A DNA stretch of 64,000 nucleotides from Acidobacteriota bacterium (GCA_016712445.1 JADJRB010000001.1:1922001-1986000); one strand, 5' to 3'. Positions 33,473 to 45,430 are shown, counted from the stretch's first letter. The notes: generated by a model not told the origin, from the letters alone. A program made the numbers and translations.

Positions 33473-34453
33473 GTGATCCGGGGATTCACTTTCGAGCGGG
33501 CCTTAAGCTGGCCATTCAACGCGCCGCATATCGCGACTTTTCCCTGGCTGTTCGGCCTGGCTTATGCCGCCCTGTTCCTCGCCGTGTTCGGCGTGATCGG
33601 CTTCCTGGCCGCCGGCGACATGACGGCCTGGATTTCGACGGTCGAGCGTATCGAAGGCTCGACCGATCCGGACGAGGAATTCGCCGCCATCATGGCAAGC
33701 TTTGCGCGCCTTTTGCCTTGGGCCGCGGTGTCCGGACTGGTGAGCTGGATCATCTGGGCGATGTTCGAAACGGCCTCGCAGCGGCGCTACATCCGCGGTG
33801 AAGGCTTTTCGCTGGGGTTTGGCGCTGACGAGCTGCGGATGATGGTGGTCGGCCTGTTCTACGGTCTGATCGGGTTTGTGGTTGTGGCGATACCGATGTT
33901 TCTGGTGGTGGGATCCACGTTCTGGTCAATCTTCGCCAACATCAACAACCCGGACGTGCTGAACTCGCCGGAATTCTCGAACCGGGCGGCAATGCAGATG
34001 TTGGGGGCGTTCGGCGTGACGCTGGTCATGTTGCCGGTTTATGTGTTCCTCGCGACGCGGCTGGCGCCCTGCTTCGGGCTGACGCTGAAAGAGAAGCGCA
34101 TCCGCTTTTTCGATGCCTGGAATGTCTCGCGCGGCCGGTTCTGGCCGATCCTGGGTGCCTATGTGATCCTGGCTGTGGTCGGCAGCCTGATTGGCCAGGT
34201 GATCTCGGGTGTGGCGCAGTTGGTGTTGATGCCCGCGATGGCGTCGTTTTCCAATGCCGCCGAGCGCGGCGAAGATATCCGTTCACTGATTTTCTCCGCC
34301 GGCTTCATGGTGCCGATGGGCTTTTACATGTTTGTGGCGCTGTTCCTGCAGGGCCTGCTGCAGCACGTTGTTGGCGGACCGGCGGCGTTGGCCGTGCGGC
34401 ATGACCCGCGCGGCGGCGTCGAAGAGGCCGAACAGGTCGGCGCGTTCGACTAG
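33473..34453 (+). CDS. Multi-pass membrane protein, unknown function
   Basis: A 326-residue membrane protein with about six helices (IATFPWLFGLAYAALFLAVF, LPWAAVSGLVSWIIWAMF, MVVGLFYGLIGFVVVAIPMF, FGVTLVMLPVYVFLATRL, FWPILGAYVILAVVGSLIG, and FMVPMGFYMFVALFLQGLL). Between helices the polar segment ALSWPFNAPHI near the N-terminus and CFGLTLKEKRIRFFDAWNVS recall small hypothetical membrane families of alphaproteobacteria. The GTG at 33473 has GGAGG seven bases upstream; the in-frame TTG at 33455 does not. It converges with uvrA, nine bases apart. Confidence 0.75.
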   Translation: MIRGFTFERALSWPFNAPHIATFPWLFGLAYAALFLAVFGVIGFLAAGDMTAWISTVERIEGSTDPDEEFAAIMASFARLLPWAAVSGLVSWIIWAMFETASQRRYIRGEGFSLGFGADELRMMVVGLFYGLIGFVVVAIPMFLVVGSTFWSIFANINNPDVLNSPEFSNRAAMQMLGAFGVTLVMLPVYVFLATRLAPCFGLTLKEKRIRFFDAWNVSRGRFWPILGAYVILAVVGSLIGQVISGVAQLVLMPAMASFSNAAERGEDIRSLIFSAGFMVPMGFYMFVALFLQGLLQHVVGGPAALAVRHDPRGGVEEAEQVGAFD

Positions 34454-34462
34454 CCCGCCCGG

Positions 34463-37423
<2,961 letters not shown>

Positions 37424-37503
37424 GGGGCGTTCTGCTCGCTGGGAGAAAAGGCTGGGAAGGATTGCTAGGCGCTATGTGTGGCGCGAGTCCAGATTGACGA
37501 CAA

Positions 37504-37518
37504 GAACAAAATATGAAC
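37504..37518. promoter_or_regulatory. LexA-type box GAAC-N7-GAAC between uvrA and ssb
   Basis: GAAC at 37504-37507 and GAAC at 37515-37518 with exactly seven bases between match the alphaproteobacterial SOS box (GTTC-N7-GTTC read on the other strand). It sits in the divergent uvrA/ssb region, 81 bases from uvrA and 129 bases from ssb. Confidence 0.72.
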
Positions 37519-37646
37519 ATGTGCGGCAAGCTGCTTTTCGCAGCACCTGAAAGCGCCGGTGGAATTCATCGCCCGTGAGGCGACAGGGCAACGGCAAAAG
37601 CGTAGAAGCGTTCGAATCGATAGCGAAACAGAAAACGGAGGTCCTC

Positions 37647-38129
37647 ATGGCGGGCTCAGTGAACAAGGTGATCCTGATCGGCAATCTCGGGGCGGACCCT
37701 GAGGTGAAGCAGTTCCAGAATGGCGGGCAGGTGTGCAACCTGCGGATCGCGACCTCCGAGACCTGGCGCGACAAGGCGAGCGGCGAACGCAAGGAAAAGA
37801 CCGAGTGGCACGCCGTGTCGATCTTCTCGGAAGGCTTGGTGAAGGTCGCCCAGAGCTACCTCAAGAAGGGCTCGAAGGTGTACATCGAGGGCAAGCTGCA
37901 GACCCGTAAGTGGCAGGACAAGGATGGCAACGACCGGTACACGACCGAAGTCGTGCTGCAGGGCTTTGACGCGACGCTGGTGATGCTGGACGGTCGCGGC
38001 GAAGGCGGCGGCGCGGGCGGCGGCGGCGGTGGCCGCGACATGGGCTATTCCGGTGGCGGCTCCAGCCGTCAGATGAGCGGGCCGAAGGAAAGCTTCAACC
38101 AGGATCTCGACGACGAGATCCCGTTCTAG
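37647..38129 (+). CDS. ssb: Single-stranded DNA-binding protein
   Basis: A 160-residue SSB. The OB-fold opens with AGSVNKVILIGNLGADPEV and includes NLRIATSETWRDKASGERKEKTEWH and KKGSKVYIEGKLQTRKWQD; the tail is a Gly-rich linker ending in DLDDEIPF, the acidic tip that docks repair and replication partners. The length is usual for the group (150-180). The ATG at 37647 follows AACGGAGGTCCTC; frame upstream is unsupported. It lies divergent from uvrA with the LexA-type box between them, so it may be SOS-induced. Confidence 0.96.
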   Translation: MAGSVNKVILIGNLGADPEVKQFQNGGQVCNLRIATSETWRDKASGERKEKTEWHAVSIFSEGLVKVAQSYLKKGSKVYIEGKLQTRKWQDKDGNDRYTTEVVLQGFDATLVMLDGRGEGGGAGGGGGGRDMGYSGGGSSRQMSGPKESFNQDLDDEIPF

Positions 38130-38157
38130 CAGGGCCTGAAACCGGGCGGAGCCAGCC

Positions 38158-39015
38158 ATGATTGGACGCCTTTACCGCTATCTCACAGGTCTCCTGCTGC
38201 TGGTGCTGGCTGGCTGCGTGACCGCGGTGCCGCATGCCGGGTTGACCGGGGCGCCGCTGGCGCGGGTGCTGGCGGCCGAGGGCGTCGACCCGTCGGCGGC
38301 GGCGCTGGTGATCTACCGGCTTGAGGACGGCAAGACCTGGACCGTCGGCGGGCCGAGAGTTAGCCAGCGGTTCACGCCGGCTTCGACCGCGAAAGTGCCG
38401 CACACGCTGCTGGCCTTCGAGACGGGCGCGGTCAACGGGCCCGAGGACATGTTCGAGTGGGACGGCACGGAGCGCTGGCTCGCGACCTGGAACGAGGACA
38501 TGGACTTTGCCACGGCCTTCCAGCGCTCGGCCGTCTGGGTCTACCAGATCGTCGTGCCGAGGATCGGCGCGGAGCGGCTCTCGGCGGGGCTTGAGGCGTT
38601 CGACTATGGCAATGCCGAGATCGGCGGACCGGAGGCGCTGACGCGCTACTGGCTGGACGGTCCGCTGGCGATTTCGGCGGCTGAGCAGGTGGCGTTCCTG
38701 TCGCGGCTGGCGCGGCGGACCCTGCCGCTGTCGGCGCGGACCTATGAGCTGGCGGTGCCGATGATGCAGCTGGAAGGCGGGCCGGGCTGGGTGATGTACG
38801 GCAAGACCGGCTGGAAGAGCGTGGCGGGCGAGATGGACATCGGCTGGTTCGTCGGCTGGGTGGAGCAGGCGGGCGGCGAGGCGCCGGGCACCTACGTGTT
38901 CGCGCTGAACATGGACATGCCGGGCGGTGCCGGGGATGCACCGAAGCGGCGGGCCGGCGCCGAGGCGGTCTTGCGCGAAATCGGGGCGCTGCCCGAGCGG
39001 TTGTCCGGGCCGTGA
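38158..39015 (+). CDS. Class D beta-lactamase-like lipoprotein
   Basis: A 285-residue protein with lipobox LVLAGC (C20). It shows the class D (OXA) set: S76-T-A-K79 in FTPASTAKVPHTL, S124-A-V126, Y150-G-N152, WLDGPLAISAAEQVAFL (OXA enzymes read W-L-E-G-P-L-x-I-S-A-x-E-Q), and K216-T-G218 in YGKTGWK. All are the positions needed for beta-lactam acylation and deacylation, with K79 able to be carboxylated. It therefore may be a chromosomal, lipid-anchored beta-lactamase; BlaR-like sensor domains are an alternative but would carry a longer N-terminal membrane region. It starts 28 bases after ssb. Confidence 0.87.
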   Translation: MIGRLYRYLTGLLLLVLAGCVTAVPHAGLTGAPLARVLAAEGVDPSAAALVIYRLEDGKTWTVGGPRVSQRFTPASTAKVPHTLLAFETGAVNGPEDMFEWDGTERWLATWNEDMDFATAFQRSAVWVYQIVVPRIGAERLSAGLEAFDYGNAEIGGPEALTRYWLDGPLAISAAEQVAFLSRLARRTLPLSARTYELAVPMMQLEGGPGWVMYGKTGWKSVAGEMDIGWFVGWVEQAGGEAPGTYVFALNMDMPGGAGDAPKRRAGAEAVLREIGALPERLSGP

Positions 39016-39190
39016 CGAAGTGGCTGGCGCGGCCTGTGGAAATCGTCGCAAAGGCCCCGTGTTTACTGCATTTTTCGGACCCCGGACGGTAGCCCCGGCG
39101 CCCCCCGGCTGCTAGGCTGGAAAGCAACGAAAAATGGCGATTCGGAGCCCCCGTTCGAGGCGGCCTCCGGGACATGCAGAAGGCCTTCCC

Positions 39191-41992
39191 ATGAGCGACC
39201 CCACGACCCCTCCGGACGAGCCGGAAACCCCCGAGAATGGTGCGGGCGGTGCGGGCAATCCGCCAGGCCAGCAAGACGGGATCGAGCCGATCTTCATCGA
39301 GTCGGAGATGAAATCCTCCTACCTCGACTATGCCATGAGCGTGATCGTCAGCCGGGCGCTGCCGGATGTGCGCGACGGCCTGAAACCGGTGCACCGGCGG
39401 ATCCTCTACGCGATGAACGAGGGCGGCAACACGCCGGACAAGCCGTACAAGAAATCCGCCAACATCGTCGGCGCCGTGATGGGTAACTATCACCCGCACG
39501 GCGACAGCGCGATCTATGACGCGCTGGTGCGCATGGCGCAGCCGTTTTCGATGGGCGTGATGCTGGTCGACGGCCAGGGCAACTTCGGCTCGATCGACAA
39601 CGATCCGCCGGCGGCAATGCGCTACACCGAAAGCCGGATGTCGAAACCGGCGACCTACCTGCTCGAAGACCTCGACAAGGACACGGTCGACTTCCAGCCG
39701 AACTATGACGGCCAGCAGAAGGAACCGGTGGTGCTGCCGGCGCAGTTCCCGAACCTGCTGGTCAATGGCGGCAGCGGCATCGCGGTGGGCATGGCGACGA
39801 ACATTCCGCCGCACAACCTCGGCGAAATCATTGACGCGACGCTCGCGCTGATTGCCGATCCGGCGATCAGCGAAGACGCGCTGTGTGACATTGTTCCGGG
39901 GCCGGACTTTCCGACGGGCGGGCTCATCATGGGCCTGTCGGGCAGCCGCAAGGCGCTGCTGACGGGACGCGGCAGCGTGATTGTTCGTGCCAAGACGGAG
40001 ATCGAGAAGGCGAAGAACAACCGCGAAGCGATCATCGTTTCGGAGATTCCCTACCAGGTCAACAAGGCGGCGATGATCACCAAGATCGCCGAACTGGTCC
40101 GCGAGAAGAAGATCGAAGGCATCTCCGACCTGCGCGACGAATCCGATCGCAACGGTATCCGCGTGGTCATCGAGCTGAAGAAGGATGCCAGCGCCGATGT
40201 CGTGCTGAACCAGCTCTACCGGTTCAGCCAGATGCAGAGCTCGTTTGCCGTTAACATGCTGGCGCTGAATGGCGGCCGGCCCGAGCTGATGAACCTGCGC
40301 AAGGTGCTCGAGTATTTTGTGGCCTTCCGCGAGGAAGTGGTCGTCCGGCGCACCAAGTTCGAACTGGGCAAGGCGCGTGACCGGGCGCACGTGTTGGTCG
40401 GTCTGGCGCTGGCGGTTGCCAACATCGACGAGATCATCCGCATCATCCGCCATTCGCCGGACCCGGCGACGGCGCGCGAGCGGTTGCTCGAGAAGGCCTG
40501 GCCGCAGCAGGACATGGGCCCGCTGATCGACCTGATCGCTGACCGGCGCACGCGCCGCGGCCCTGAAGATGGCACGATCTACCTGTCGGATGAACAGGCC
40601 CGCGCGATCCTGAACCTGCCGCTGCACCGCCTCACCGGCCTCGGCCGCGACGAGATCGGCAACGAGGCCAAGGGCCTCGCCGAGAAGATTGCCGAATACC
40701 TGTCGATCCTCCGCTCCCGGACGAAGATCCTAGAGATCATCAAGGGTGAGCTGACCGACGTGAAGACCAAGTTTGCCGTGCCGCGCCGGTCTGCCTTCAC
40801 CGAGGGCGGCGTCGACATGGACGACGAAGACCTCATCGAGGTCGAGGACATGGTGGTGACCGTGACGCATGGCGGCTACGTCAAGCGCACGCCGCTGGCC
40901 GCCTACCGCACGCAGAACCGCGGCGGCAAGGGACGCTCCGGCATGGCGATGAAGGACGAGGACTTCATCGTCCGCGTGTTCACCGCCACGACGCATACGG
41001 AGATCCTGTTCTTCTCGTCGGCGGGTCTTGTCTACAAGGAGAAGGTCTGGCGCCTGCCGGTGGGCGGGCCGACTTCGCGCGGCAAGGCGCTGGTCAACAT
41101 CTTCCCGCTGGCGGCAGACGAGCGCATCGAAAGCGTGTTGCCGCTGCCGGAAGACGAGAAGGCGGCCGAGCATCTGGACGTGATGTTCGCCACACGCTCC
41201 GGCAACGTGCGCCGCAACAAGCTGGCCGATTTCGTGCGGGTCAACCGCGCCGGCAAGATCGCCATGAAGCTCGATGACGGCGACGGAATCGTGTCGGTGC
41301 AGGTCTGCTCCGACAAGGAAGACGTGATGCTGACGACGGCGCTCGGCCAGTGCATCCGGTTCGACGTGACCGAAGTGCGCGTGTTCGCGGGCCGGGATTC
41401 GACCGGCGTGCGCGGCATCCGCCTCGCCGACGGCGACGAGGTGATCTCGATGGGCATCCTGCGGCATATGGATGTGACCTCCGAAGAGGCGCGCGCCTAC
41501 CTGAAGCATGCAGCGGCGATGCGCCGGGCGGCAACGGGCGAGGAGGAAGAGGTCTCCGAGGACGAGGAGGAAGCCGTGGCGGAAGCGGCGCTTTCGCCGG
41601 AACGCATCGCGGAGCTTGGCGCAGCCGAAGAATTCATTTTCACCGTCGCCGATGACGGCATGGGCAAGCGTTCGTCCGCCTACGACTACCGGGTCACCGG
41701 GCGCGGCGGAAAGGGGCTCGTGGCGCAGAACATCTGGGGCCGCGACAAGAAGGGCGGTCCGGTCAAGAAGGTCGCGCAATCCTTCCCGGTGGGCGACGGC
41801 GACGAGGTGATGCTGGTGACCAATGCGGGCCAGCTGATCCGCACGCCAGTGGACCAGGTCCGCATTGCCGGGCGATCGACCGGCGGCGTCTGGGTGCTGC
41901 GCACCAATGGCGACGAGAAGGTTGTTTCGGTCGCCCGGCTTGTCGAAGACAGCGAAGCCGGTATGGATAAAGCCGAGGACACACCGGGCTGA
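39191..41992 (+). CDS. gyrA: DNA gyrase subunit A
   Basis: A 933-residue gyrase A that cuts and passes DNA duplexes to introduce negative supercoils with GyrB. The core shows RALPDVRDGLKPVHRRIL, HPHGDSAIYDALVRMAQPF and the catalytic Tyr145 in AMRYTESRM. The QRDR keeps S106 and D110 (E. coli S83/D87), so no classic quinolone-resistance change is seen. The C-terminal pinwheel has the GyrA box QNRGGKG, and then an acidic insert (EEEEVSEDEEE region, about residues 785-800) typical of alphaproteobacteria. The ATG at 39191 is preceded by AAGGCCTTCCC; the frame upstream starts at 39134. Confidence 0.97.
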   Translation: MSDPTTPPDEPETPENGAGGAGNPPGQQDGIEPIFIESEMKSSYLDYAMSVIVSRALPDVRDGLKPVHRRILYAMNEGGNTPDKPYKKSANIVGAVMGNYHPHGDSAIYDALVRMAQPFSMGVMLVDGQGNFGSIDNDPPAAMRYTESRMSKPATYLLEDLDKDTVDFQPNYDGQQKEPVVLPAQFPNLLVNGGSGIAVGMATNIPPHNLGEIIDATLALIADPAISEDALCDIVPGPDFPTGGLIMGLSGSRKALLTGRGSVIVRAKTEIEKAKNNREAIIVSEIPYQVNKAAMITKIAELVREKKIEGISDLRDESDRNGIRVVIELKKDASADVVLNQLYRFSQMQSSFAVNMLALNGGRPELMNLRKVLEYFVAFREEVVVRRTKFELGKARDRAHVLVGLALAVANIDEIIRIIRHSPDPATARERLLEKAWPQQDMGPLIDLIADRRTRRGPEDGTIYLSDEQARAILNLPLHRLTGLGRDEIGNEAKGLAEKIAEYLSILRSRTKILEIIKGELTDVKTKFAVPRRSAFTEGGVDMDDEDLIEVEDMVVTVTHGGYVKRTPLAAYRTQNRGGKGRSGMAMKDEDFIVRVFTATTHTEILFFSSAGLVYKEKVWRLPVGGPTSRGKALVNIFPLAADERIESVLPLPEDEKAAEHLDVMFATRSGNVRRNKLADFVRVNRAGKIAMKLDDGDGIVSVQVCSDKEDVMLTTALGQCIRFDVTEVRVFAGRDSTGVRGIRLADGDEVISMGILRHMDVTSEEARAYLKHAAAMRRAATGEEEEVSEDEEEAVAEAALSPERIAELGAAEEFIFTVADDGMGKRSSAYDYRVTGRGGKGLVAQNIWGRDKKGGPVKKVAQSFPVGDGDEVMLVTNAGQLIRTPVDQVRIAGRSTGGVWVLRTNGDEKVVSVARLVEDSEAGMDKAEDTPG

Positions 41993-42030
41993 GAGGCCGA
42001 CGGAAATTACAGGCCACAGGAGGGCTGCAG

Positions 42031-42528
42031 TTGCGCCGAGTAGGACTTTACCCGGGAACTTTCGACCCGCCGACCAATGGCCATATCGACATCTTCGGCC
42101 GGGCCATGAAGCTGGTCGACGAGTTGATCATCGGTGTGGCGGTGAACGAGTCCAAGAAGCCGCTGTTCACGCTCGACGAACGGGTGGCGATGGTGAAGGC
42201 CGAATGCGCGCGCCTGAACGGGCCGGGACTGGCGGAAATCAAGGTCATGCCGATGCACGGCCTGCTGATGAAGTTTGCCGAGGCCTGCGGCGCCCAGATC
42301 ATCGTGCGCGGCCTGCGCGCGGTCCAGGACTTCGAATACGAGTTCCAGATGACCGCGATGAACGAGCAACTGAATCCCGACATTGAAACCGTGTTCCTTA
42401 TGGCGGATGTTCGCCATCAGGCGGTGGCCTCCCGGCTCGTGAAGGAAATCGCGAGCCTCGGCGGCAATATCACACCGTTTGTGACGCCCGACGTGAAACG
42501 GGCGCTGTTGGAGAAGTACGGAAAATGA
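42031..42528 (+). CDS. coaD: Phosphopantetheine adenylyltransferase
   Basis: A 165-residue enzyme of coenzyme A synthesis that adenylates 4'-phosphopantetheine. It has GLYPGTFDPPTNGHIDIFGRA with the T/HxGH nucleotidyl-transferase motif, VRGLRAVQDFEYEFQMTAMN for substrate binding, and RLVKEIASLGGNITPFV. The start is TTG at 42031, with AGGAGGG seven bases upstream, and no better ATG. It precedes a cyclophilin lipoprotein gene with a four-base overlap, so the two are co-translated. Confidence 0.95.
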   Translation: MRRVGLYPGTFDPPTNGHIDIFGRAMKLVDELIIGVAVNESKKPLFTLDERVAMVKAECARLNGPGLAEIKVMPMHGLLMKFAEACGAQIIVRGLRAVQDFEYEFQMTAMNEQLNPDIETVFLMADVRHQAVASRLVKEIASLGGNITPFVTPDVKRALLEKYGK

Positions 42529-43406
42529 AACGTGTAGCGTTTGGAATTGCAGCCGGCCTTCTCGGGCTGGTGCTGCCGGCATGCGGCGAAGTCACCGAGC
42601 CGGCGCCGTGGACAGTGGCCGCCGATGCGGGCGCCGGAACGCCGGACGCCGCCGCCTGGCGCGCCGTGGACCCCGCAAACCTGATCGTGATGGAAACGAC
42701 CAAGGGCCGCATCCTTGTCGAGGCGCTGCCGGAAGCGGCGCCGAAGCACTTCGCGCAGTTCACCAAACTGATCCAGTCGGGCGACCTTGACGGCACGACT
42801 TTCCACCGCGTGATCGACGACTTCATGGCGCAGGGCGGCGACGTGTGGACGAAGATGGGCAAGGATCCGGGCTGGCCGGGCATTCCGGGCGAATTCATGT
42901 TCCGCCGCGATGTGGCTGCGATGCCTTGGGATGCCGTGATCGGGCCTGAAGATACCGGCCGTTCGGGCTACATGAAAGGTTTCCCGATGTCGGGCCAGCC
43001 GGCCTTCTTCTCGGAAATGTCCGTGGACGGACTGGTTTCAACCTACATTCCCCACTGCAAGGGCGTGCTGTCGACCGCGCGCACAGATGACCCGAATTCG
43101 GCGGACACGCAGTTCTTCCTGATGCGCGAACACTCGCCGCATCTCGACAAGAACTACACGGCCTGGGGCCGGGTGATCGAAGGGCAGGCGGTCGTGAAGG
43201 CGCTCAAGAAGGGCGCGCCGGGCAGCGGCGAGGTGACCGATCCCGACCTTCTGACCTCGATCAAGATTGCCGCCGACATTCCGGAAAAGTCCCGGCCGAA
43301 GGCCTGGGTGCTGCGCACGGACACGGATGCGTTCAAGGCGGAGCTTGCGACCCGGGGTGAGGTGGACGTGTGCGAGCTGCCGGCGATTCCGGCAATCGTG
43401 AAGTAG
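42525..43406 (+). CDS. Cyclophilin-type peptidyl-prolyl isomerase lipoprotein
   Basis: A 293-residue lipoprotein (LVLPAC, Cys about residue 20) with a cyclophilin domain from about residue 55: VMETTKGRILVEALPEAAPKHFAQF, GTTFHRVIDDFMAQGGD, a long insert (about residues 115-165), and CKGVLSTARTDDPNSADTQFFL, HLDKNYTAWGRVIEG. The catalytic Arg/Phe/Gln-type positions of cyclophilins are mostly kept (FHRV, AQGGD, QFF). Cis-trans proline isomerisation in the periplasm is the likely role; the insert and the C-terminal Cys are not typical. Confidence 0.9.
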   Translation: MKRVAFGIAAGLLGLVLPACGEVTEPAPWTVAADAGAGTPDAAAWRAVDPANLIVMETTKGRILVEALPEAAPKHFAQFTKLIQSGDLDGTTFHRVIDDFMAQGGDVWTKMGKDPGWPGIPGEFMFRRDVAAMPWDAVIGPEDTGRSGYMKGFPMSGQPAFFSEMSVDGLVSTYIPHCKGVLSTARTDDPNSADTQFFLMREHSPHLDKNYTAWGRVIEGQAVVKALKKGAPGSGEVTDPDLLTSIKIAADIPEKSRPKAWVLRTDTDAFKAELATRGEVDVCELPAIPAIVK

Positions 43407-43444
43407 CTGGGCCGGGCGCTTGACGCACAGGCCCCGCGCGCGCG

Positions 43445-44527
43445 ATGAGCGCGGGGATGAACCTTTCTGATTTCGATTTCGATTTGCCCGAAGCGCTGAT
43501 CGCGCTGCGGCCGGCCGAGCCGCAGGATGCCGCGCGCCTGCTGGTGGTGCACGGCGACGGGCGGCTTGAAGACGCGCATGTGCGCGACCTGCCGCGCTAC
43601 CTGTCGGCCGGCGACATGCTGGTTTTCAACGATACGCGGGTGTTGCCGGCGGCGCTGAAAGGCGTGCGTCCGGCGCGCGACGGGGTGAGCCGGGATGTCG
43701 AGGTCGACGTGAACTTGGTCGAGCGGCTTGACGGGCGGCGCTGGCTGGCGCTCGCGCGGCCGGGGCGGCGGCTGAAGGAAGGCGATGGCATCCGCTTCGC
43801 CGACGGGTTTGCAGCCGAGCTGTCCGGGCGGCGGGAAGGCGGCGAGATCGAGCTGACATTCGACCGCGAGGGCGCCGCGCTGGAAGCGGCGCTGGACGCG
43901 CATGGCGCGATGCCGCTGCCGCCCTACATTGCCCGGCGCCGGCCCGCCGATGCGAAGGACCGGGAAACCTACCAAACGTGCTTTGCCGGTGAGGAAGCGG
44001 CCAGCGTGGCGGCGCCGACGGCCGGGCTTCACTTCACGCAGCGCCTGCTCGACGAGATCAGCAAGGCCGGTATCCTCTGCGAGCGGGTGCGGCTGCATGT
44101 GGGGCTCGGCACATTCAAGCCGCTCGAGGAGCGCCAGATCGAAGAGAACCGTCTGCATGCGGAATGGCGCAGGGTAACGCCCGAGACCGCGGAGGCGCTG
44201 AACGCCGTGCGGGCGAGCGGACACCGGATCGTGCCGGTGGGCACCACCGCCATGCGGACGCTGGAAAGCTGCGCAGAAATTGACGGCCGCGTGCATGCGG
44301 CGACCGGGCCGACCGAGATTTTCCTGAAGCCCGGCGACCGGATCCGCGCGACGGACGCGCTGGTGACGAACTTCCACTTGCCGGGATCGAGCCTGTTCAT
44401 GCTCGTCTGTACACTGATGGGAACGGATGTGATGCAGGCCGCCTATGCACACGCGATCCGCGAGGGCTACCGGTTCTATTCCTACGGAGATGCCTGCCTG
44501 CTCCTGCCTCAGGCGCCGCGTCAGTAG
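43445..44527 (+). CDS. queA: S-adenosylmethionine:tRNA ribosyltransferase-isomerase
   Basis: A 360-residue enzyme that makes epoxyqueuosine in tRNA by transferring ribose from AdoMet to 7-aminomethyl-7-deazaguanine. Motifs: FDFDLPEALIALRPAEPQDAARLLV, MLVFNDTRVLPAALKG, MPLPPYIARRRP, YQTCFAGEEAASVAAPTAGLHFT, and TNFHLPGSSLFMLVCTLMG. ATG at 43445 is assumed; ATG at 43457 (MNLSDFDFDLP) is possible. It ends overlapping a convergent unknown gene by seven bases. No tgt gene follows in the window. Confidence 0.95.
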   Translation: MSAGMNLSDFDFDLPEALIALRPAEPQDAARLLVVHGDGRLEDAHVRDLPRYLSAGDMLVFNDTRVLPAALKGVRPARDGVSRDVEVDVNLVERLDGRRWLALARPGRRLKEGDGIRFADGFAAELSGRREGGEIELTFDREGAALEAALDAHGAMPLPPYIARRRPADAKDRETYQTCFAGEEAASVAAPTAGLHFTQRLLDEISKAGILCERVRLHVGLGTFKPLEERQIEENRLHAEWRRVTPETAEALNAVRASGHRIVPVGTTAMRTLESCAEIDGRVHAATGPTEIFLKPGDRIRATDALVTNFHLPGSSLFMLVCTLMGTDVMQAAYAHAIREGYRFYSYGDACLLLPQAPRQ

Positions 44528-44871
44528 ACTTTCAATCCGTTGACCAGAACGACCTGTCCGAGCACCGCGCCGAGCAGGTCCACGGCATCAGCCGGCCAAT
44601 CGGAGCTCGCATCGGCAACCTTGTCGCTGACATAGTCGGACAGTTCCTCGGCCTCTTCGGTACCGATACCCTCCGGCGCGGCCGGGCTGTCGACGGCGAT
44701 GACGAGCCAGGGGCCGCGTTCATCGCCTTCGCCCCATTCCGCATAATGGAGCGTGACGTCGGATTCCGGGTCGGCGGTGAGGCGCACGAGAAAGCCGCGT
44801 TCGCGCAACTTGTCTTCGATATCAAGCAGGGCGTTCCTGACACCGGGCGTATTGTTCAGTGCTTCGATCAT
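44521..44871 (-). CDS. Uncharacterised small acidic protein
   Basis: A 116-residue acidic protein (MIEALNNTPGVRNALLDIEDKLRERGFLVRL, then WLVIAVDSPAAPEGIGTEEAEELSDYVSD and an ending ...GQVVLVNGLKVY). The alternating hydrophobic and charged pattern suits a small globular alpha/beta protein; no motif or signal is present. It overlaps the queA end by seven bases, which is compact but does not imply function. Confidence 0.55.
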   Translation of the reverse strand: MIEALNNTPGVRNALLDIEDKLRERGFLVRLTADPESDVTLHYAEWGEGDERGPWLVIAVDSPAAPEGIGTEEAEELSDYVSDKVADASSDWPADAVDLLGAVLGQVVLVNGLKVY

Positions 44872-44932
44872 GGCGATCTGCCTAGCGATGTGAATGGCAG
44901 GGTCAAGGCAGCTCTTGTGTTAGCGGCAGGTT

Positions 44933-44964
44933 GATCCCCGCGCCGGGGGGGCGACGCGGGGATC
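44933..44964. repeat. 10-bp perfect inverted repeat (GATCCCCGCG ... CGCGGGGATC)
   Basis: Arms at 44933-44942 and 44955-44964 enclose a G-rich 12-base spacer. It lies just downstream of the minus-strand exported protein gene (ends 44989) and about 60 bases upstream of the gene starting at 44871. It may stop transcription of the former; sequence like this is also a common multi-copy repeat in alphaproteobacteria. Confidence 0.5.
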
Positions 44965-44988
44965 CAGGCGCGGAGCCGAGCGCGGGGT

Positions 44989-45366
44989 TCAGCGGACGCG
45001 GACCACCACGCGCGTATCGCGCACCTCATAGGGGCGGCCGCGGTCGTCATAACAGAACGTGCTGTCATAACGGACGCGGCGGCCGTCTTCGTACGTGTAC
45101 TGAAAAGCGTCGTAGCAATCATAGCCACGATAGCGGGCGTCCCAGTAGTGGTCACGGTGAACGCGGCCATGGGTGTGCCAATGGCCGGATTGATAGCCGT
45201 CATAGACGTAGGTTTCGGTGCGCACATCGGTGCGAGCGCCGACGTCTACATCGACATCCGGCAGGCCGACCCCAACGCGCAGCTGGGCGCTGGCAGGCAG
45301 GGCCGCGAGCGAGGCCGCGAGGCCAGTGGCGGCCGCTACAGCAATATATTTGATGCGATTTTTCAT
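44989..45366 (-). CDS. Small exported protein of unknown function, Tyr/Asp/His-rich
   Basis: A 125-residue exported protein: Sec signal MKNRIKYIAVAAATGLAASL ending in PASA, then an acidic/aromatic mature part with HWHTHGRVHRDHYWDARYRG and FQYTYEDGRRVRYD, a short Cys pair (DCYDAF and FCYDD) and a basic end. The His/Tyr-rich middle recalls small periplasmic or envelope proteins of unknown function, possibly metal-binding. GGAGGCGAAT precedes the ATG at 45366; the frame upstream (45378) only adds four codons. Confidence 0.7.
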   Translation of the reverse strand: MKNRIKYIAVAAATGLAASLAALPASAQLRVGVGLPDVDVDVGARTDVRTETYVYDGYQSGHWHTHGRVHRDHYWDARYRGYDCYDAFQYTYEDGRRVRYDSTFCYDDRGRPYEVRDTRVVVRVR

Positions 45367-45430
45367 ATTCGCCTCCATTGCGGATATCCGATCAACGCAA
45401 GCGGTGACGCTTCATTCCATTAAAAATCGG

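Noticed and set aside
39480..39530. Possible quinolone-resistance change in GyrA
   Set aside because: The QRDR retains Ser106 and Asp110, the sensitive states at the two main positions.
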